From assembly GCA_018268015.1 (NCBI GenBank), contig JAFDXJ010000010.1, forward strand, positions 1 through 64,000: a DNA stretch of 64,000 nucleotides. The letters are read 5' to 3'. Positions 46,075-55,969 of this stretch are shown here, one piece after another; the stretch's first letter is position 1, and each line of letters starts with the position of its first letter. A program made the position numbers and the translations under genes. Origin of the DNA: Bacteroidota bacterium. GTDB taxonomy: Bacteria > Bacteroidota > Bacteroidia > Chitinophagales > Chitinophagaceae. The notes beneath the pieces were generated by a model that saw only the letters and a list, made by a program, of their open reading frames with translations, was not told the DNA's origin and searched no databases.

Positions 46075-47313
46075 TTATAATTTCTCTCCATTGATATATA
46101 CTGCCTCAATAATATTGCTTCCAAAAGCATAGGGAATATAATCCAGTGAAGACAATTGTTTCGTAAAAATTATATTGGCATTTTTACCTTTTGAAATACT
46201 GCCCACCATTTCCTGGCATTCCATTGCATAAGCGCCATTTATTGTGGCTGCATTGATAGCTTCTTCAGGTAACATTTTCATTTGGATACAACTCATAGAA
46301 ACAACGGTATTCATATTACCGCTAGGAGATGTTCCCGGATTGAAATCAGAGGCAAGGGCAATGGCACAACCGGCATCAATCAATTCTCTTGCTGGTTGAA
46401 AAGACATTCTTAAAAAATAAGCCGCGGTAGGCAATAGCGTTCCTATGGTGGATGAATGTACAAGCGCTTGTATGGCTCTATCCGTCATAGTTTCCAAATG
46501 ATCTACAGATAAGGCACCCAACTTTACGCCTATTTCTACGCCCCCGGAAGCATGTAATTGATTCGCATGAATTTTTGGTTTCAATCCATATTGCATGCCC
46601 GCCTGTAGAATTGTTTCTGTTTCAGCAACTGAAAAAAATCCTTCTTCGCAAAACACATCTATATAATCTGCTAAGTGTTCATGGGCTATTGCAGGCAGCA
46701 TTTCATTGATGATAAGTTGAATATACCCAGGATGATTATTTTTAAATTCTTTAGGAAAACTGTGTGCACCGAGGAATGTAGCTTTTACAGGAATGGGCGC
46801 TTTTTCTTTAAGCCTTTGGATGACGCGTAACATTTTAAGTTCACTTTCCACCGTTAACCCATACCCGCTTTTAATTTCAATAGCCCCGGTACCTAATTGC
46901 ATCAATTCTTTTAATCTTTCCCAGGCTTGTTGAAATAAAAGATCTTCAGGCATAGCCCGAAGTTTTGCGGCTGAATTTAAAATACCGCCTCCTTTTAAAG
47001 CAATTTCTTCATAACTCATTCCTTTTAATTTATCTACAAATTCCTCCTCCCTACTTGCAGCAAATACAAGGTGTGTGTGACTATCGCACCAACAGGGTAA
47101 AATATACCTGCCTGTGGTATCAATTATTTTAGATCGGAGGTAGGCTTCAGGTAAATCCTTCATAGCTCCATAGTCAGCAATTTTATGATCCTCAATAAAT
47201 AAAAAAGCATTTTCAATTACAGGCAGATCTGCCAGGTGGCTCCCTTTCAAAACTGAGGATTCTTCCCTTGTATTCACAAGGCCTTTGATATTTGTAAAAA
47301 GTTGCATACTCAT
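46075..47313 (-). CDS. hutI: imidazolonepropionase
   Basis: Third enzyme of histidine degradation, imidazolone-5-propanoate to N-formimidoyl-glutamate; 412 residues, the usual length. Amidohydrolase metal motif CDSHTHLVFA (HxH), the substrate-contacting GTGAIEIKSGYGL and metal-site Hs in LKIHANQLHASGG and LGALSVDHLE, and SDFNPGTSPSGNM are all present. Its product is the substrate of hutG at 39.5 kb. The metal-acquisition genes lie between the two. Divergent from the patatin gene. Confidence 0.96.
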   Translation of the reverse strand: MSMQLFTNIKGLVNTREESSVLKGSHLADLPVIENAFLFIEDHKIADYGAMKDLPEAYLRSKIIDTTGRYILPCWCDSHTHLVFAASREEEFVDKLKGMSYEEIALKGGGILNSAAKLRAMPEDLLFQQAWERLKELMQLGTGAIEIKSGYGLTVESELKMLRVIQRLKEKAPIPVKATFLGAHSFPKEFKNNHPGYIQLIINEMLPAIAHEHLADYIDVFCEEGFFSVAETETILQAGMQYGLKPKIHANQLHASGGVEIGVKLGALSVDHLETMTDRAIQALVHSSTIGTLLPTAAYFLRMSFQPARELIDAGCAIALASDFNPGTSPSGNMNTVVSMSCIQMKMLPEEAINAATINGAYAMECQEMVGSISKGKNANIIFTKQLSSLDYIPYAFGSNIIEAVYINGEKL

Positions 47314-47346
47314 TTAGCAATATTACAAATACGTTTGCAGCTTCAA

Positions 47347-47379
47347 TTTGTTTTTTGCTAGTAACTTCAAATATATTTG
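47347..47379 (+). promoter_or_regulatory. promoter of the patatin-barrel gene
   Basis: TTTG at 47347-47350, 21-base spacer, TATATTTG at 47372-47379, 9 bases before the ATG at 47389. It supports the later start over a TTG at 47377 that lies within the -7 box. Confidence 0.7.
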
Positions 47380-47388
47380 TGCATACTT

Positions 47389-49617
47389 ATGAAATTTTTG
47401 ATTCCAGTTTTTATTATTTTTTCTTTCTCATTCAGTGTTTTCGGTCAGGAACGACCCAGATTAGGCCTTACACTAAGTGGAGGTGGCGCAAAAGGGCTGG
47501 CACATTTGGGAATTTTAAAAGCCATTGATTCCTCGGGATTACACATAGATTATATTAGTGGCACCAGCATGGGCGCAGTAGTAGGAGCCATGTATGCCAT
47601 CGGTTATAATGCAGACACCTTATTAAAAATAAGTAATAAAACAGATTGGGATTTATTGTTAAGCAATTCGGCTTCACTCAAAAATTTATCTATTGATGAA
47701 AAATCCGAATACGATAAATATGCTATAGAATTACCCTGGGAAAATAATGGTTTTCGATTACCCAGTGGTGTATTGGAATCAGAGGAATTATGGCTTAGAT
47801 TAAGCGAATATTTTTTCCCGGTAAATGCCCTTAAAAATTTCTCTACATTTCCCAGAGGCTTTGCCTGTATGGCTACAGACATCTCATCAGGCGAAGGTGT
47901 TATACTCGATTCAGGTGAAATTGTACAAGCCATTCGCGCCAGTATGACCATCCCATCTGTCTTCACGGCTGTTCCTTTTCAAGGCAGGAAATTAGTGGAT
48001 GGAGGAATCGTAAATAACTTCCCGGTAAGTGTAGCAAAAAAAGAAGGTGCAGATTTTGTAATCGGAAGCAATGTGGCCGGCAGCCTTCTGGCCAAAGAAA
48101 AAATTACCAATATTTTCCAGGTATTATTACAGGTGGCGTTTTTTAGGGAAGATAAAGATGCAAAAGAAGAAAAAAAGATGTGCGACTTATATATTCAGCA
48201 TCATTTAGATGAATATACTATGGGTAGTTTTGGATCGGTGAATGAAATAATAAAGGAAGGATGTTTGGTAGGAGATTCTATTTATCCCCGGTTAAAAAAA
48301 ATGTCAGATTCACTTAATCTTATTTATGGTCCTGATAAGCGCGCCTATCCCAAGATACCTCAAATGGATTCTGTAAAAATAAATGCTTTTGAAGTGCATG
48401 GATTAGTAAAAACAAATGAAGTTTTTTTCCTGCATCGCATTGATATGAAACCCAATACATTTTATACTGCCAAAGAAATCAACAACCATATCCGGAAAGC
48501 CTTTGGTACACGATACTATAAGAAGATTGTCTATGAATTACATCCTCTGGAGGATGGTTCTTCGAAAATCATATTTGACGTAGAAGAAAATCCCTTCACG
48601 TTTGCCAAGTCCACCATATCGTATAACTCTTTTAATGGCATTAGTTTAATAGGAAATATTACTTCGAGAAATTTTTTTACACCTTATTCCAGGAGCCTGG
48701 TATCCGCAAATATTGGAGAAAATCTGCGCATTCGGGGTGAGCATCTGCAATATTTCGGGCGGTTTAAAACACTCACTTTATCCGCCTCCATAGAAGCCTC
48801 TAATATAGGTTTTGCGAATTATCTCAATTATGTAAAAGATGGCACGTATAAGCAGAGTGCTGTAAGAGCTGATTTGAATACGCACTGGACATTGAATAGA
48901 AATTATGCCATTGGTATTGGCACGAGTTTTCAATCTTATCATTATAAACCGGATATTGTTTCCAAATTTGAATTAAGAGGCTATAATAATTTTTTAAATA
49001 CTTATGCTTTTGTTCAATTCAATACCCTAAGTAATGCTATTTATCCCAAAAGAGGATCTACGTTTAATGCAACGGTTGGTTATAATTATAATCAACACCA
49101 TGATATTGATTTTTATCACAATGGCAATCTTATCTTAAATGAAGATTCGCTCAATGGCCAATTTTCCGACTACTGGCATGTAAAAGCGGACTATCAAAAT
49201 TTTGCTCCACTTTCATCCAAATTTACTTTTATCACGCATTTGCAAATGGGTATTTCATTTCATAGTAAATCAATTTTTTATGGTGATTATTTTATAGGTG
49301 GCCTGAATGCCAGTTTTCCCAATCAGGTTCTTTTTGCAGGTTTGGAAGAAGGTACCATTAGAACAAACAGTGCCGCTATGTTGCAATGTGGATTACGATA
49401 CAGGCCTTATACCAATTTATATATCACGGCAAGAGCAAATATGATGGCTCTTGATTTTATTAAAAATTCAGAGCTTACAAAATCAGGTAGTTTTTTATCA
49501 GGGTATGCCATCACACTGGGTTATAACTTTATTTTAGGCCCATTAGAGATCAGTGCGATGTATTGTGATCAGTCCAAAAAATTATTGCCCTACATAAATC
49601 TTGGCATACCATTTTAA
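47389..49617 (+). CDS. patatin-like phospholipase with a POTRA and outer-membrane barrel
   Basis: A 742-residue exported protein from the ATG at 47389: signal peptide (1-~20, ending VFGQ), patatin domain (about 25-310) and a BamA-like C-terminal part. The lipase catalytic dyad is GTSMG (Ser) and DGGIVNNFPV (Asp), with the oxyanion loop SGGGAKGLAHLG. After it, VKINAFEVHGLVKTNEVFF reads as a POTRA-like strand-helix unit (about 330-410), and the rest is a Tyr/Phe/Asn-rich 16-stranded barrel. This is the type Vd (PlpD-like) autotransporter layout: the lipase may be placed at the outer membrane. 2 bases before the BtuF-like gene. Confidence 0.92.
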   Translation: MKFLIPVFIIFSFSFSVFGQERPRLGLTLSGGGAKGLAHLGILKAIDSSGLHIDYISGTSMGAVVGAMYAIGYNADTLLKISNKTDWDLLLSNSASLKNLSIDEKSEYDKYAIELPWENNGFRLPSGVLESEELWLRLSEYFFPVNALKNFSTFPRGFACMATDISSGEGVILDSGEIVQAIRASMTIPSVFTAVPFQGRKLVDGGIVNNFPVSVAKKEGADFVIGSNVAGSLLAKEKITNIFQVLLQVAFFREDKDAKEEKKMCDLYIQHHLDEYTMGSFGSVNEIIKEGCLVGDSIYPRLKKMSDSLNLIYGPDKRAYPKIPQMDSVKINAFEVHGLVKTNEVFFLHRIDMKPNTFYTAKEINNHIRKAFGTRYYKKIVYELHPLEDGSSKIIFDVEENPFTFAKSTISYNSFNGISLIGNITSRNFFTPYSRSLVSANIGENLRIRGEHLQYFGRFKTLTLSASIEASNIGFANYLNYVKDGTYKQSAVRADLNTHWTLNRNYAIGIGTSFQSYHYKPDIVSKFELRGYNNFLNTYAFVQFNTLSNAIYPKRGSTFNATVGYNYNQHHDIDFYHNGNLILNEDSLNGQFSDYWHVKADYQNFAPLSSKFTFITHLQMGISFHSKSIFYGDYFIGGLNASFPNQVLFAGLEEGTIRTNSAAMLQCGLRYRPYTNLYITARANMMALDFIKNSELTKSGSFLSGYAITLGYNFILGPLEISAMYCDQSKKLLPYINLGIPF

Positions 49618-49619
49618 AA

Positions 49620-50441
49620 ATGAATAATAAAAATCAGGTATATCAATTCAAGGATCAATTGAATGATCATTTGGAATTACCGGTATTTCCACCTCAGAGA
49701 ATTGTTTCATTAGTTCCATCTATAACCGAGTTATTATTTGATTTGGGTTTGGAAAACAGGATCATGGGTGTTACAAAATTTTGTGTGCATCCAAGAGGAA
49801 AATGCAAAAGCAAAGAAATTATTGGAGGAACAAAAAATATTCATCTTGACAAAATAGACCGTATCCAACCTGATTTGATTATTGCCAATAAAGAAGAAAA
49901 TGAAAAAAATCAGGTAGAAAATTTAAAAAAATCATATCCGGTTTGGGTCAGTGATGTAGATCATTTTAAGGATGCCCTTGAAATGATTTCCACAATTGGT
50001 TCTTTGACGGGATCAGGTGATATGGCGAAAAATATGATCCGGGAAATAGAATCAGCATTTACACAAATACCGGTACCAAAAAACAAAATAAAAGTAGCCT
50101 ACCTTATCTGGCAAAAACCTTATATGGCTGTAGGAAGTCATACATTTATTCATGATATGTTGCAAAGAGCAGGTTTTGAAAATATTTTTGCCGATGCGAT
50201 AAGATACCCGGAAATTTCATTGGAAATCTTAAACCAACGCCGGCCGGAAATTATTTTTCTTTCATCAGAGCCATATCCCTTTAAAGAAAAGCATCAAAGA
50301 GAATTTGAACAATTACTTCCCAACAGCAAAATACTACTGGTGGATGGAGAAATGTTCAGTTGGTATGGGAGCCGAATGTTGATTTCCGGAAAATACTTCG
50401 GGGATTTACAGGAAAAATGCACCAAAACAATTCGGGCATAG
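49620..50441 (+). CDS. BtuF-like helical-backbone periplasmic-binding-fold protein
   Basis: A 273-residue protein of the class III (BtuF/FhuD) substrate-binding fold, seen in RIVSLVPSITELLFDLGLENRIMGVTKFC (27-55), a long linking helix near 120-145, and the second lobe with VAYLIWQKPYMAVG. Such proteins bind cobalamin, haem or siderophores. Unusually it has no signal peptide or lipobox at this start, so a cytoplasmic location is implied. No ABC permease or ATPase is adjacent. It follows the patatin-barrel gene by 2 bases. Confidence 0.82.
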   Translation: MNNKNQVYQFKDQLNDHLELPVFPPQRIVSLVPSITELLFDLGLENRIMGVTKFCVHPRGKCKSKEIIGGTKNIHLDKIDRIQPDLIIANKEENEKNQVENLKKSYPVWVSDVDHFKDALEMISTIGSLTGSGDMAKNMIREIESAFTQIPVPKNKIKVAYLIWQKPYMAVGSHTFIHDMLQRAGFENIFADAIRYPEISLEILNQRRPEIIFLSSEPYPFKEKHQREFEQLLPNSKILLVDGEMFSWYGSRMLISGKYFGDLQEKCTKTIRA

Positions 50442-50452
50442 CTCAATTTCAC

Positions 50453-50482
50453 TTGCCGATATTTGCCAATTCCTTATATTTG
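50453..50482 (+). promoter_or_regulatory. promoter of the aldolase gene
   Basis: TTG at 50453-50455, 19-base spacer, TATATTTG at 50475-50482. The leader to the ATG at 50571 is about 85 bases. Confidence 0.65.
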
Positions 50483-50570
50483 CAGCCTGGAAATTTCTAA
50501 TGAAGGTTCCTGAATTTTCTTATTTTTTAAACCTTTTACAAACCAATTCATTTATTTAATTTACCCTTTT

Positions 50571-51629
50571 ATGGCAAATGAAAAAATTCTTCAAATCATG
50601 GGTGATAAAGCGGGCAATCTGCTGGATCACAAGTGTACCACTGTTGACAAATCAATGTTGACCTTACCTTCTAATGACCATATTGATAAAGTATGGGCCT
50701 TGAGTAACCGCAATACACAGGTTATGTGCAGTATGGAAAAATTGCTAAGCCATGGAAGGCTTGGAGGAACAGGATATTGTAGCATCCTTCCTGTTGACCA
50801 GGGTATAGAACATAGCGGGGCAAGCGCATTCGGTCCGAACCCAATCTATTTTGACCCGGAAAATATCGTAAAACTGGCCATAGAAGCAGGTAGTAGTGGT
50901 GTTGCATCCACCTTTGGCGTACTTGGCATTTTGAGTAGAAAATATGCACATAAAATTCCGTTCATAGTTAAGATCAACCATAATGAATTGCTTACATACC
51001 CAAATAAATTTGATCAGACTTTATTTGGCTCGGTAAAAAATGCCTGGAATCTTGGCGCCATGGCAGTTGGTGCAACGATCTATTGGGGAAGTGAAGAAAG
51101 CACACGGCAACTTAAAGAAATTTCAGAAGCGTTTGAACTGGCTCATGAATTAGGTATGGTGACCATTTTGTGGTGCTATCTTAGAAATGATGCATTCAAA
51201 AAAGACGGTGTGGATTATAGTGCATCAGCAGATCTTACCGGGCAGGCTAATCATTTAGGTGTAACCATCCAGGCAGATATTATTAAGCAAAAATTGCCGG
51301 TAAATAATGGTGGATATAATGCCATCAAATTTGGCAAAACCAATAAAGCGGTATATGAAAAATTAACAACGGATCATCCGATTGATCTTTGCCGTTACCA
51401 ATTACTCAATTGCTATATGGGTAAAGTGGGCCTCATCAATAGTGGTGGAGAAAGCAAAGGAGCAGGAGATTTATTTGACGCAGTAGAAACCGCAATCATT
51501 AATAAACGTGCCGGAGGGATGGGATTGATCATGGGAAGAAAAGCTTTCCAAAAACCCATGAAAGAAGGAATTGAATTATTAAATATCGTTCAAGATGTCT
51601 ATTTAGATAATTCTATAACGATAGCTTAA
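50571..51629 (+). CDS. fbaB: class I fructose-bisphosphate aldolase (DhnA type)
   Basis: Glycolytic/gluconeogenic Schiff-base aldolase, 352 residues, of the archaeal/bacterial DhnA family. Motifs include [11 protein letters not shown] (substrate-binding Asp), [28 protein letters not shown] and [11 protein letters not shown] with the C-terminal [12 protein letters not shown] phosphate loop. Cytoplasmic. Strong promoter and terminator make it a single-gene unit, fitting high independent expression. Confidence 0.93.
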   Translation: MANEKILQIMGDKAGNLLDHKCTTVDKSMLTLPSNDHIDKVWALSNRNTQVMCSMEKLLSHGRLGGTGYCSILPVDQGIEHSGASAFGPNPIYFDPENIVKLAIEAGSSGVASTFGVLGILSRKYAHKIPFIVKINHNELLTYPNKFDQTLFGSVKNAWNLGAMAVGATIYWGSEESTRQLKEISEAFELAHELGMVTILWCYLRNDAFKKDGVDYSASADLTGQANHLGVTIQADIIKQKLPVNNGGYNAIKFGKTNKAVYEKLTTDHPIDLCRYQLLNCYMGKVGLINSGGESKGAGDLFDAVETAIINKRAGGMGLIMGRKAFQKPMKEGIELLNIVQDVYLDNSITIA

Positions 51630-51648
51630 TGGTCATGAAAGAAAAGAT

Positions 51649-51679
51649 CCTGTCGCTCCGTAGCGGCAGGTTTTTTTTT
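51649..51679 (+). terminator. terminator of the aldolase gene
   Basis: 9-bp stem CCTGTCGCT/AGCGGCAGG (one G-T pair) with a 4-base loop followed by nine T residues. Confidence 0.92.
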
Positions 51680-51747
51680 GAAGTTTAATCAATACATGCT
51701 GCTTATTAGTTTTTTCTTACCTTCATTTTCCCAATGTAGAAAAAATA

Positions 51748-52698
51748 ATGAATAAAGAAAATAATAAAGATCCTAAGGAACCTCAGGAAGACTTTTTTGA
51801 AACCTCGCTTTCAGGAGAAGAAGATGCCATGAATAAAGATTCTGCACAAAGACAGAAATGGTATAAAAGATTGAGAAAAGGCATTACTACATCTACCTCT
51901 GATAAAAAAGAAATGCCGGAAGGCCTTTGGACCAAATGCCCGGAATGCAATTATATATGCACGACTACAGAATTGAAAGAAAATCTATTTGTTTGTCCAA
52001 AATGTAATTATCATCATCGAATAGGAAGCCTTGAATATTTTGATATTCTATTTGATAACAAAACATACACGGAATTATTTGACAATATCCGTAGCAAAGA
52101 TTTTTTATCATTCACAGATTTGAAGCCGTATGATAAAAGGCTGGAAGAAATAGAAAATAAAACGGGCCTTACGGATAGTTTGCGTGTAGGAACAGGAAAA
52201 GTCAATGATATTGAAATGGTTATTGCCTGTATGGACTTTGCATTTATTGGTGGCTCCCTGGGTAGTGTAATGGGTGAAAAATTCAGCCGCGCAATTGACT
52301 ATTGTATTGCCCACCATCTTCCTTATATTGTTATTTCAAAAAGTGGTGGCGCCCGCATGATGGAAAGTGCATTTAGCCTGATGCAGCTTGCCAAAACGAG
52401 TGGGAAATTATCCCAACTAAGCGATGCCAAACTCCCATTCATCTCTGTACTAACAGATCCTACTTTTGGTGGTATTACTGCCAGCTTTGGTATGCTGGGT
52501 GACCTGAATATAGCCGAGCCCGGCGCACTTATTGGCTTTGCCGGACCACGCGTCATTAAGGAAACAATCAAAAAAGATTTACCGGAAGGCTTTCAAAGAA
52601 GTGAATTTTTGCTGGAACATGGATTCCTTGACTTTATCGTGGACAGGAAAAACCTCAAAGATAAATTAGCACAAATTGCACGTTTCTTCAAAAATTGA
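51748..52698 (+). CDS. accD: acetyl-CoA carboxylase carboxyltransferase subunit beta
   Basis: Beta subunit of the carboxyltransferase that makes malonyl-CoA for fatty-acid synthesis; 316 residues. The zinc ribbon CPEC (64-67) and CPKC (83-86) and the crotonase-fold core with [19 protein letters not shown] and [18 protein letters not shown] are present. The first ~27 residues are acidic and lack family similarity; an alternative start at M28 (51829) would give a normal length. Followed by smpB. Confidence 0.95.
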   Translation: MNKENNKDPKEPQEDFFETSLSGEEDAMNKDSAQRQKWYKRLRKGITTSTSDKKEMPEGLWTKCPECNYICTTTELKENLFVCPKCNYHHRIGSLEYFDILFDNKTYTELFDNIRSKDFLSFTDLKPYDKRLEEIENKTGLTDSLRVGTGKVNDIEMVIACMDFAFIGGSLGSVMGEKFSRAIDYCIAHHLPYIVISKSGGARMMESAFSLMQLAKTSGKLSQLSDAKLPFISVLTDPTFGGITASFGMLGDLNIAEPGALIGFAGPRVIKETIKKDLPEGFQRSEFLLEHGFLDFIVDRKNLKDKLAQIARFFKN

Positions 52699-52759
52699 TT
52701 TTCATTTTTAAAATGATAAATGCCGTTTAATCTTACACGGATTATGGGCCTGAGTAAGC

Positions 52760-53212
52760 ATGAAGAAAATTGCTCCAAAAGAAATGAAAAACAGGCAAGC
52801 CTATTTTCATTATAATATTGAAGAAAAATATATTGCCGGTATCGTCTTACTGGGTTCGGAAGTAAAATCAATACGTGAAGGCAAAGTAAGTTTTAATGAT
52901 AGTTTCTGCCTCCTGGATAAAGGCGAATGCTGGATCCGTTCTTTATACATTTCTGAATATTCTCATGGTACAGTAAATAATCATATCCCTGTGCATGACC
53001 GTAAACTCCTATTGACAAAAAGAGAATTAAAAAAACTTCAGGCCGCTACCAAAGAAAAAGGATTAACCATTATTCCCCTACGTGTTTTCTTCACTGAAAA
53101 AAATCTCGTTAAAGTGGAAATTGGGTTAGCACGCGGCAAAAAAATCCATGATAAGAGGGAAACAATGAAAACGCGTGATACAGAAAGAGAATTACGCAGA
53201 ATCATAAAATAA
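52760..53212 (+). CDS. smpB: SsrA-binding protein SmpB
   Basis: tmRNA partner that rescues stalled ribosomes; 150 residues, the usual length. Conserved ILLGSEVKSIREGKVSFNDSF-like beginning and the C-terminal tail HDKRETMKTRDTERELRRI, which in the family forms the helix entering the mRNA channel. Cytoplasmic. The ssrA RNA gene was not found in the window. Confidence 0.96.
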   Translation: MKKIAPKEMKNRQAYFHYNIEEKYIAGIVLLGSEVKSIREGKVSFNDSFCLLDKGECWIRSLYISEYSHGTVNNHIPVHDRKLLLTKRELKKLQAATKEKGLTIIPLRVFFTEKNLVKVEIGLARGKKIHDKRETMKTRDTERELRRIIK

Positions 53213-53244
53213 AAAAGCACTGCAAAATAAATTGCAATGCTTTT
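53213..53244. terminator. bidirectional terminator between smpB and ompA-like gene
   Basis: Stem AAAAGCA-C-TGCAA / TTGCA-A-TGCTTTT with one internal mismatch and a 6-base loop between convergent genes. T residues follow on both strands (TTTT on plus, six T on minus). Confidence 0.8.
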
Positions 53245-53259
53245 GAAAGATTTTTAAAA

Positions 53260-54060
53260 TTACTGGTTAATCAAATTATATAATTCATCCAGTTTGGGAG
53301 ATAATATAATTTCTGTTCTCCTGTTTTGAGCCCTTCCTTCAGGTGTGGTATTCGTGGCAACAGGATCATACATACTATGCCCGGATGCGACTACATTTTT
53401 TGGATCTACCTTATATTCATTCACTAATATTCTCACAATAGAAGTAGCTCTGGCAGTACTCAATGCCCAGTTATCTTCATATTTTCCACGAATAGGAATA
53501 GAGTCTGTATGGCCTTCAATATCCACAGAAATATCCGGGTTTAATACCAACACAGCAGCGAGCTTACTTAATGCATCTTTCCCTTTAACATTAACAACAG
53601 CGCTCCCTGATGGAAATAATAACCCTTCACTGAGGCTCACATAAACCTTTCCGTTTTTCTGGGTTACGGTTAATTCATTTGCCGAAAATCCCACTAATGC
53701 ATCAGCCATTTTCTTTTTCAATGCTGCTGCTTTCAATTTTTGCTGATCGAGTAAGGCCTGTAATTGTGCCAGTTTTTTTTGCTGCTCTTCAAGCGCCTGT
53801 TGATTTTGATTCAATGCATTCGCTTTATTACTGATATCTTTTGTCATTAATGCATTGGCATTGTTTAATTCATCAATTTGTTTTTGCAGCAAGTCAATTT
53901 GGCCTCGCAGGTCCGAAACTTTATTTGCCAGAACCGCACTATCACTTCTCAAATATCTGTTTGCAATTTGTTCATCCAGGAGTTTACGTTTTGCTACGCA
54001 GCCAGATAAAAAAATCATACCGGCCAAAATGGTCAAAATCGTTTTTGAATATTGTTTCAT
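53260..54060 (-). CDS. OmpA-family peptidoglycan-binding lipoprotein
   Basis: A 266-residue lipoprotein from the ATG at 54060 (MKQYSK), with lipobox LSGC (Cys about residue 21). A coiled coil (about 40-125) is rich in Asn, Gln and Lys. The C-terminal OmpA domain (about 145-260) carries the peptidoglycan-binding pattern IEGHTDSIPIRG and NRRTEIILSP. Such proteins tether the outer membrane to the cell wall or form MotB-like stators. The longer reading to 54111 would place extra residues before the signal and is not chosen. Convergent with smpB. Confidence 0.9.
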   Translation of the reverse strand: MKQYSKTILTILAGMIFLSGCVAKRKLLDEQIANRYLRSDSAVLANKVSDLRGQIDLLQKQIDELNNANALMTKDISNKANALNQNQQALEEQQKKLAQLQALLDQQKLKAAALKKKMADALVGFSANELTVTQKNGKVYVSLSEGLLFPSGSAVVNVKGKDALSKLAAVLVLNPDISVDIEGHTDSIPIRGKYEDNWALSTARATSIVRILVNEYKVDPKNVVASGHSMYDPVATNTTPEGRAQNRRTEIILSPKLDELYNLINQ

Positions 54061-54187
54061 AAAAAATATTTTGTCTAAGATCGGAAAAAATAATGCCAAA
54101 GACAATTTCAAACTAAATCTTATACATAAATTCCTTCATTTAGAACATCAACAAATCAAATAAAAAGAAGGCGACAAGCATTTTTTG

Positions 54188-54195
54188 TATTTTTG
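54188..54195 (+). promoter_or_regulatory. -7 box before the glycosylasparaginase gene
   Basis: TATTTTTG matches TAnnTTTG, 19 bases before the ATG. No clear -33. Confidence 0.45.
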
Positions 54196-54214
54196 AATTC
54201 AAACGATAAAAGAT

Positions 54215-55246
54215 ATGCACCGTAGAAAGTTATTAAAATTAGGTTCCTTTGGTTTAGGAGCGCTCGCGACCCATAAGCTATTTGCTACAGGCTTTTCCGG
54301 CCATGCAGAACGTAAACCAATTGTTCTCTCTACATGGGATGCAGGCATTGAAGCCAATAAAGCAGCCTGGAAAATATTACGTGAAAATGGTCATGCCCTG
54401 GATGCCGTAGAGCAAGGTGTAATGGTCACAGAATCTTCACAAAACTGTTGTGTAGGATTAGGCGCTAATCCGGACAGGGATGGGTATGTAACACTGGATG
54501 CCAGTATTATGAATGGGAATGGAGATTGTGGGGCTGTCGCATTTTTAGAAAGAATAAAGCATCCCATTTCTGTTGCCAGAAGAGTGATGGAAAAAACACC
54601 ACATGTATTTTTGGTAGGATCCGGTGCACAACAATTTGCCGTAGAGGAAGGCTTCCCATTAGAAAAACAGGTTTTGTCTTCTGATGCACAAAAAACTTAT
54701 GACGAATGGCTAAAGGAACATCATTATAAGCCTCAGGTAAATATTGAAAATTCTAAAGGGCAACAAGCATTTGCTCCTTCAAAACTTTCGAATAATCAAT
54801 GGAACCACGATACGATTGGCATGATTGCTTTAGATGGACACGGAAACCTTGGAGGAAGCTGCACCACAAGTGGAATGGCATTTAAAATGCGTGGTCGAGT
54901 GGGCGATTCACCAATTATTGGAGCAGGATTATTTGTAGATAATGAAGCCGGCGCCGCTGTTTCAACGGGCTTGGGAGAAGAAGTCATCCGCACTTGCGGT
55001 ACACACCTCGTAGTAGAATTTATGCGGCAGGGTCTGTCTCCACGTGATGCCTGCAAAAATGCAGTATCCCGAATTATTGACCGTTATAAAAACACCGATA
55101 AAATAAAAGATATACAAGTTGGTTTTATTGCATTGAGCCCAAAAGGTGAATATGGCGGTTTTTGTATTCATTCCGGTTTCAATTATGCCGTTTGCTATGC
55201 AGACACCTATAACCAGTTAATCAATAGTGAATTCATCTATAAATAG
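54215..55246 (+). CDS. N4-(beta-N-acetylglucosaminyl)-L-asparaginase (glycosylasparaginase)
   Basis: N-terminal-nucleophile hydrolase that cleaves GlcNAc-Asn from glycopeptides, releasing aspartate and the amino sugar; 343 residues. It is made as a precursor cleaved between D199 and T200 (WNHDTIG), freeing the catalytic Thr; the downstream GGSCTTSGMAFKMRGRVGDSPIIG binding segment is intact. The N-terminus RRKLLKLGSFGLGALA resembles a Tat signal, so export is likely. The same layout is known in Flavobacterium (Elizabethkingia) glycosylasparaginase. 6 bases before cutC. Confidence 0.93.
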   Translation: MHRRKLLKLGSFGLGALATHKLFATGFSGHAERKPIVLSTWDAGIEANKAAWKILRENGHALDAVEQGVMVTESSQNCCVGLGANPDRDGYVTLDASIMNGNGDCGAVAFLERIKHPISVARRVMEKTPHVFLVGSGAQQFAVEEGFPLEKQVLSSDAQKTYDEWLKEHHYKPQVNIENSKGQQAFAPSKLSNNQWNHDTIGMIALDGHGNLGGSCTTSGMAFKMRGRVGDSPIIGAGLFVDNEAGAAVSTGLGEEVIRTCGTHLVVEFMRQGLSPRDACKNAVSRIIDRYKNTDKIKDIQVGFIALSPKGEYGGFCIHSGFNYAVCYADTYNQLINSEFIYK

Positions 55247-55252
55247 TAAAAA

Positions 55253-55969
55253 ATGTTATTAGAAATTGCTGTATTTAATATGGACTCTGCCATTCTTGCG
55301 GCTGCATCAAATGCGGACCGGCTCGAATTGTGCGACAATATTTATGATGGGGGTACAACCCCTTCTTATGCCTTGTTAGAGATGGCAGTTCAAAAGTTAT
55401 CTATACCGGTATTCCCAATGATTCGCCCAAGAGGTGGTGATTTTTTATATAGTGAAACCGATTTTCAAATAATGCTGAAAGATATTCACTACTGCAAAAA
55501 TCTCGGTTATACAGGAATTGTAACTGGCCTTCTGGATAAAAATGGGCATATAGATACCAAAAGGTTAAACAAATTAGTAGAGGCCGCTTATCCTATGGAT
55601 GTTACATTTCACCGTGCTTTTGACCGTTGTATGAATCCTTTTGAAAGCCTGGAAAAAATTATTGACTGTGGATGCGAAAGAATTTTAACAAGCGGACAAC
55701 AACCCAATGCCATAATGGGCAAAGATCTTATTAAAGCTTTAATTGAAAAAGCGGAGAACCGGATTACGATTATTGCAGGGAGTGGTGTACGCAAAGAAAA
55801 TATCCTGGATCTCGCAAGATATACAGGGGCCATTGAATTGCATACATCTGCTCGAAAGGATATTCCCTCTCACATGGAATTTACCTGCGAATCCATGCAG
55901 GAAAATATATCTAATGTTTCCGTAGATTGTGAAGAAATCAGGGCGATGAAAAAAATAATATCATCCTGA
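55253..55969 (+). CDS. cutC: CutC family protein
   Basis: A TIM-barrel protein of 238 residues. Conserved RLELCDNIYDGGTTPSYALL, MIRPRGGDF, GIVTGLLDKNGHID, VTFHRAFDRC and RILTSGQQPNA blocks are present. It was named for copper homeostasis, but the direct copper role is disputed and the molecular function is not settled. Overlaps the next convergent gene by 9 bases. Relation to the putative metal locus at 41-46 kb is not supported beyond the name. Confidence 0.95.
   Translation: MLLEIAVFNMDSAILAAASNADRLELCDNIYDGGTTPSYALLEMAVQKLSIPVFPMIRPRGGDFLYSETDFQIMLKDIHYCKNLGYTGIVTGLLDKNGHIDTKRLNKLVEAAYPMDVTFHRAFDRCMNPFESLEKIIDCGCERILTSGQQPNAIMGKDLIKALIEKAENRITIIAGSGVRKENILDLARYTGAIELHTSARKDIPSHMEFTCESMQENISNVSVDCEEIRAMKKIISS

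Noticed and set aside
55253..55969. CutC as part of the metal locus at 41-46 kb
   Set aside because: 10 kb away, different neighbours, and the copper role of CutC is disputed; only the name links them.
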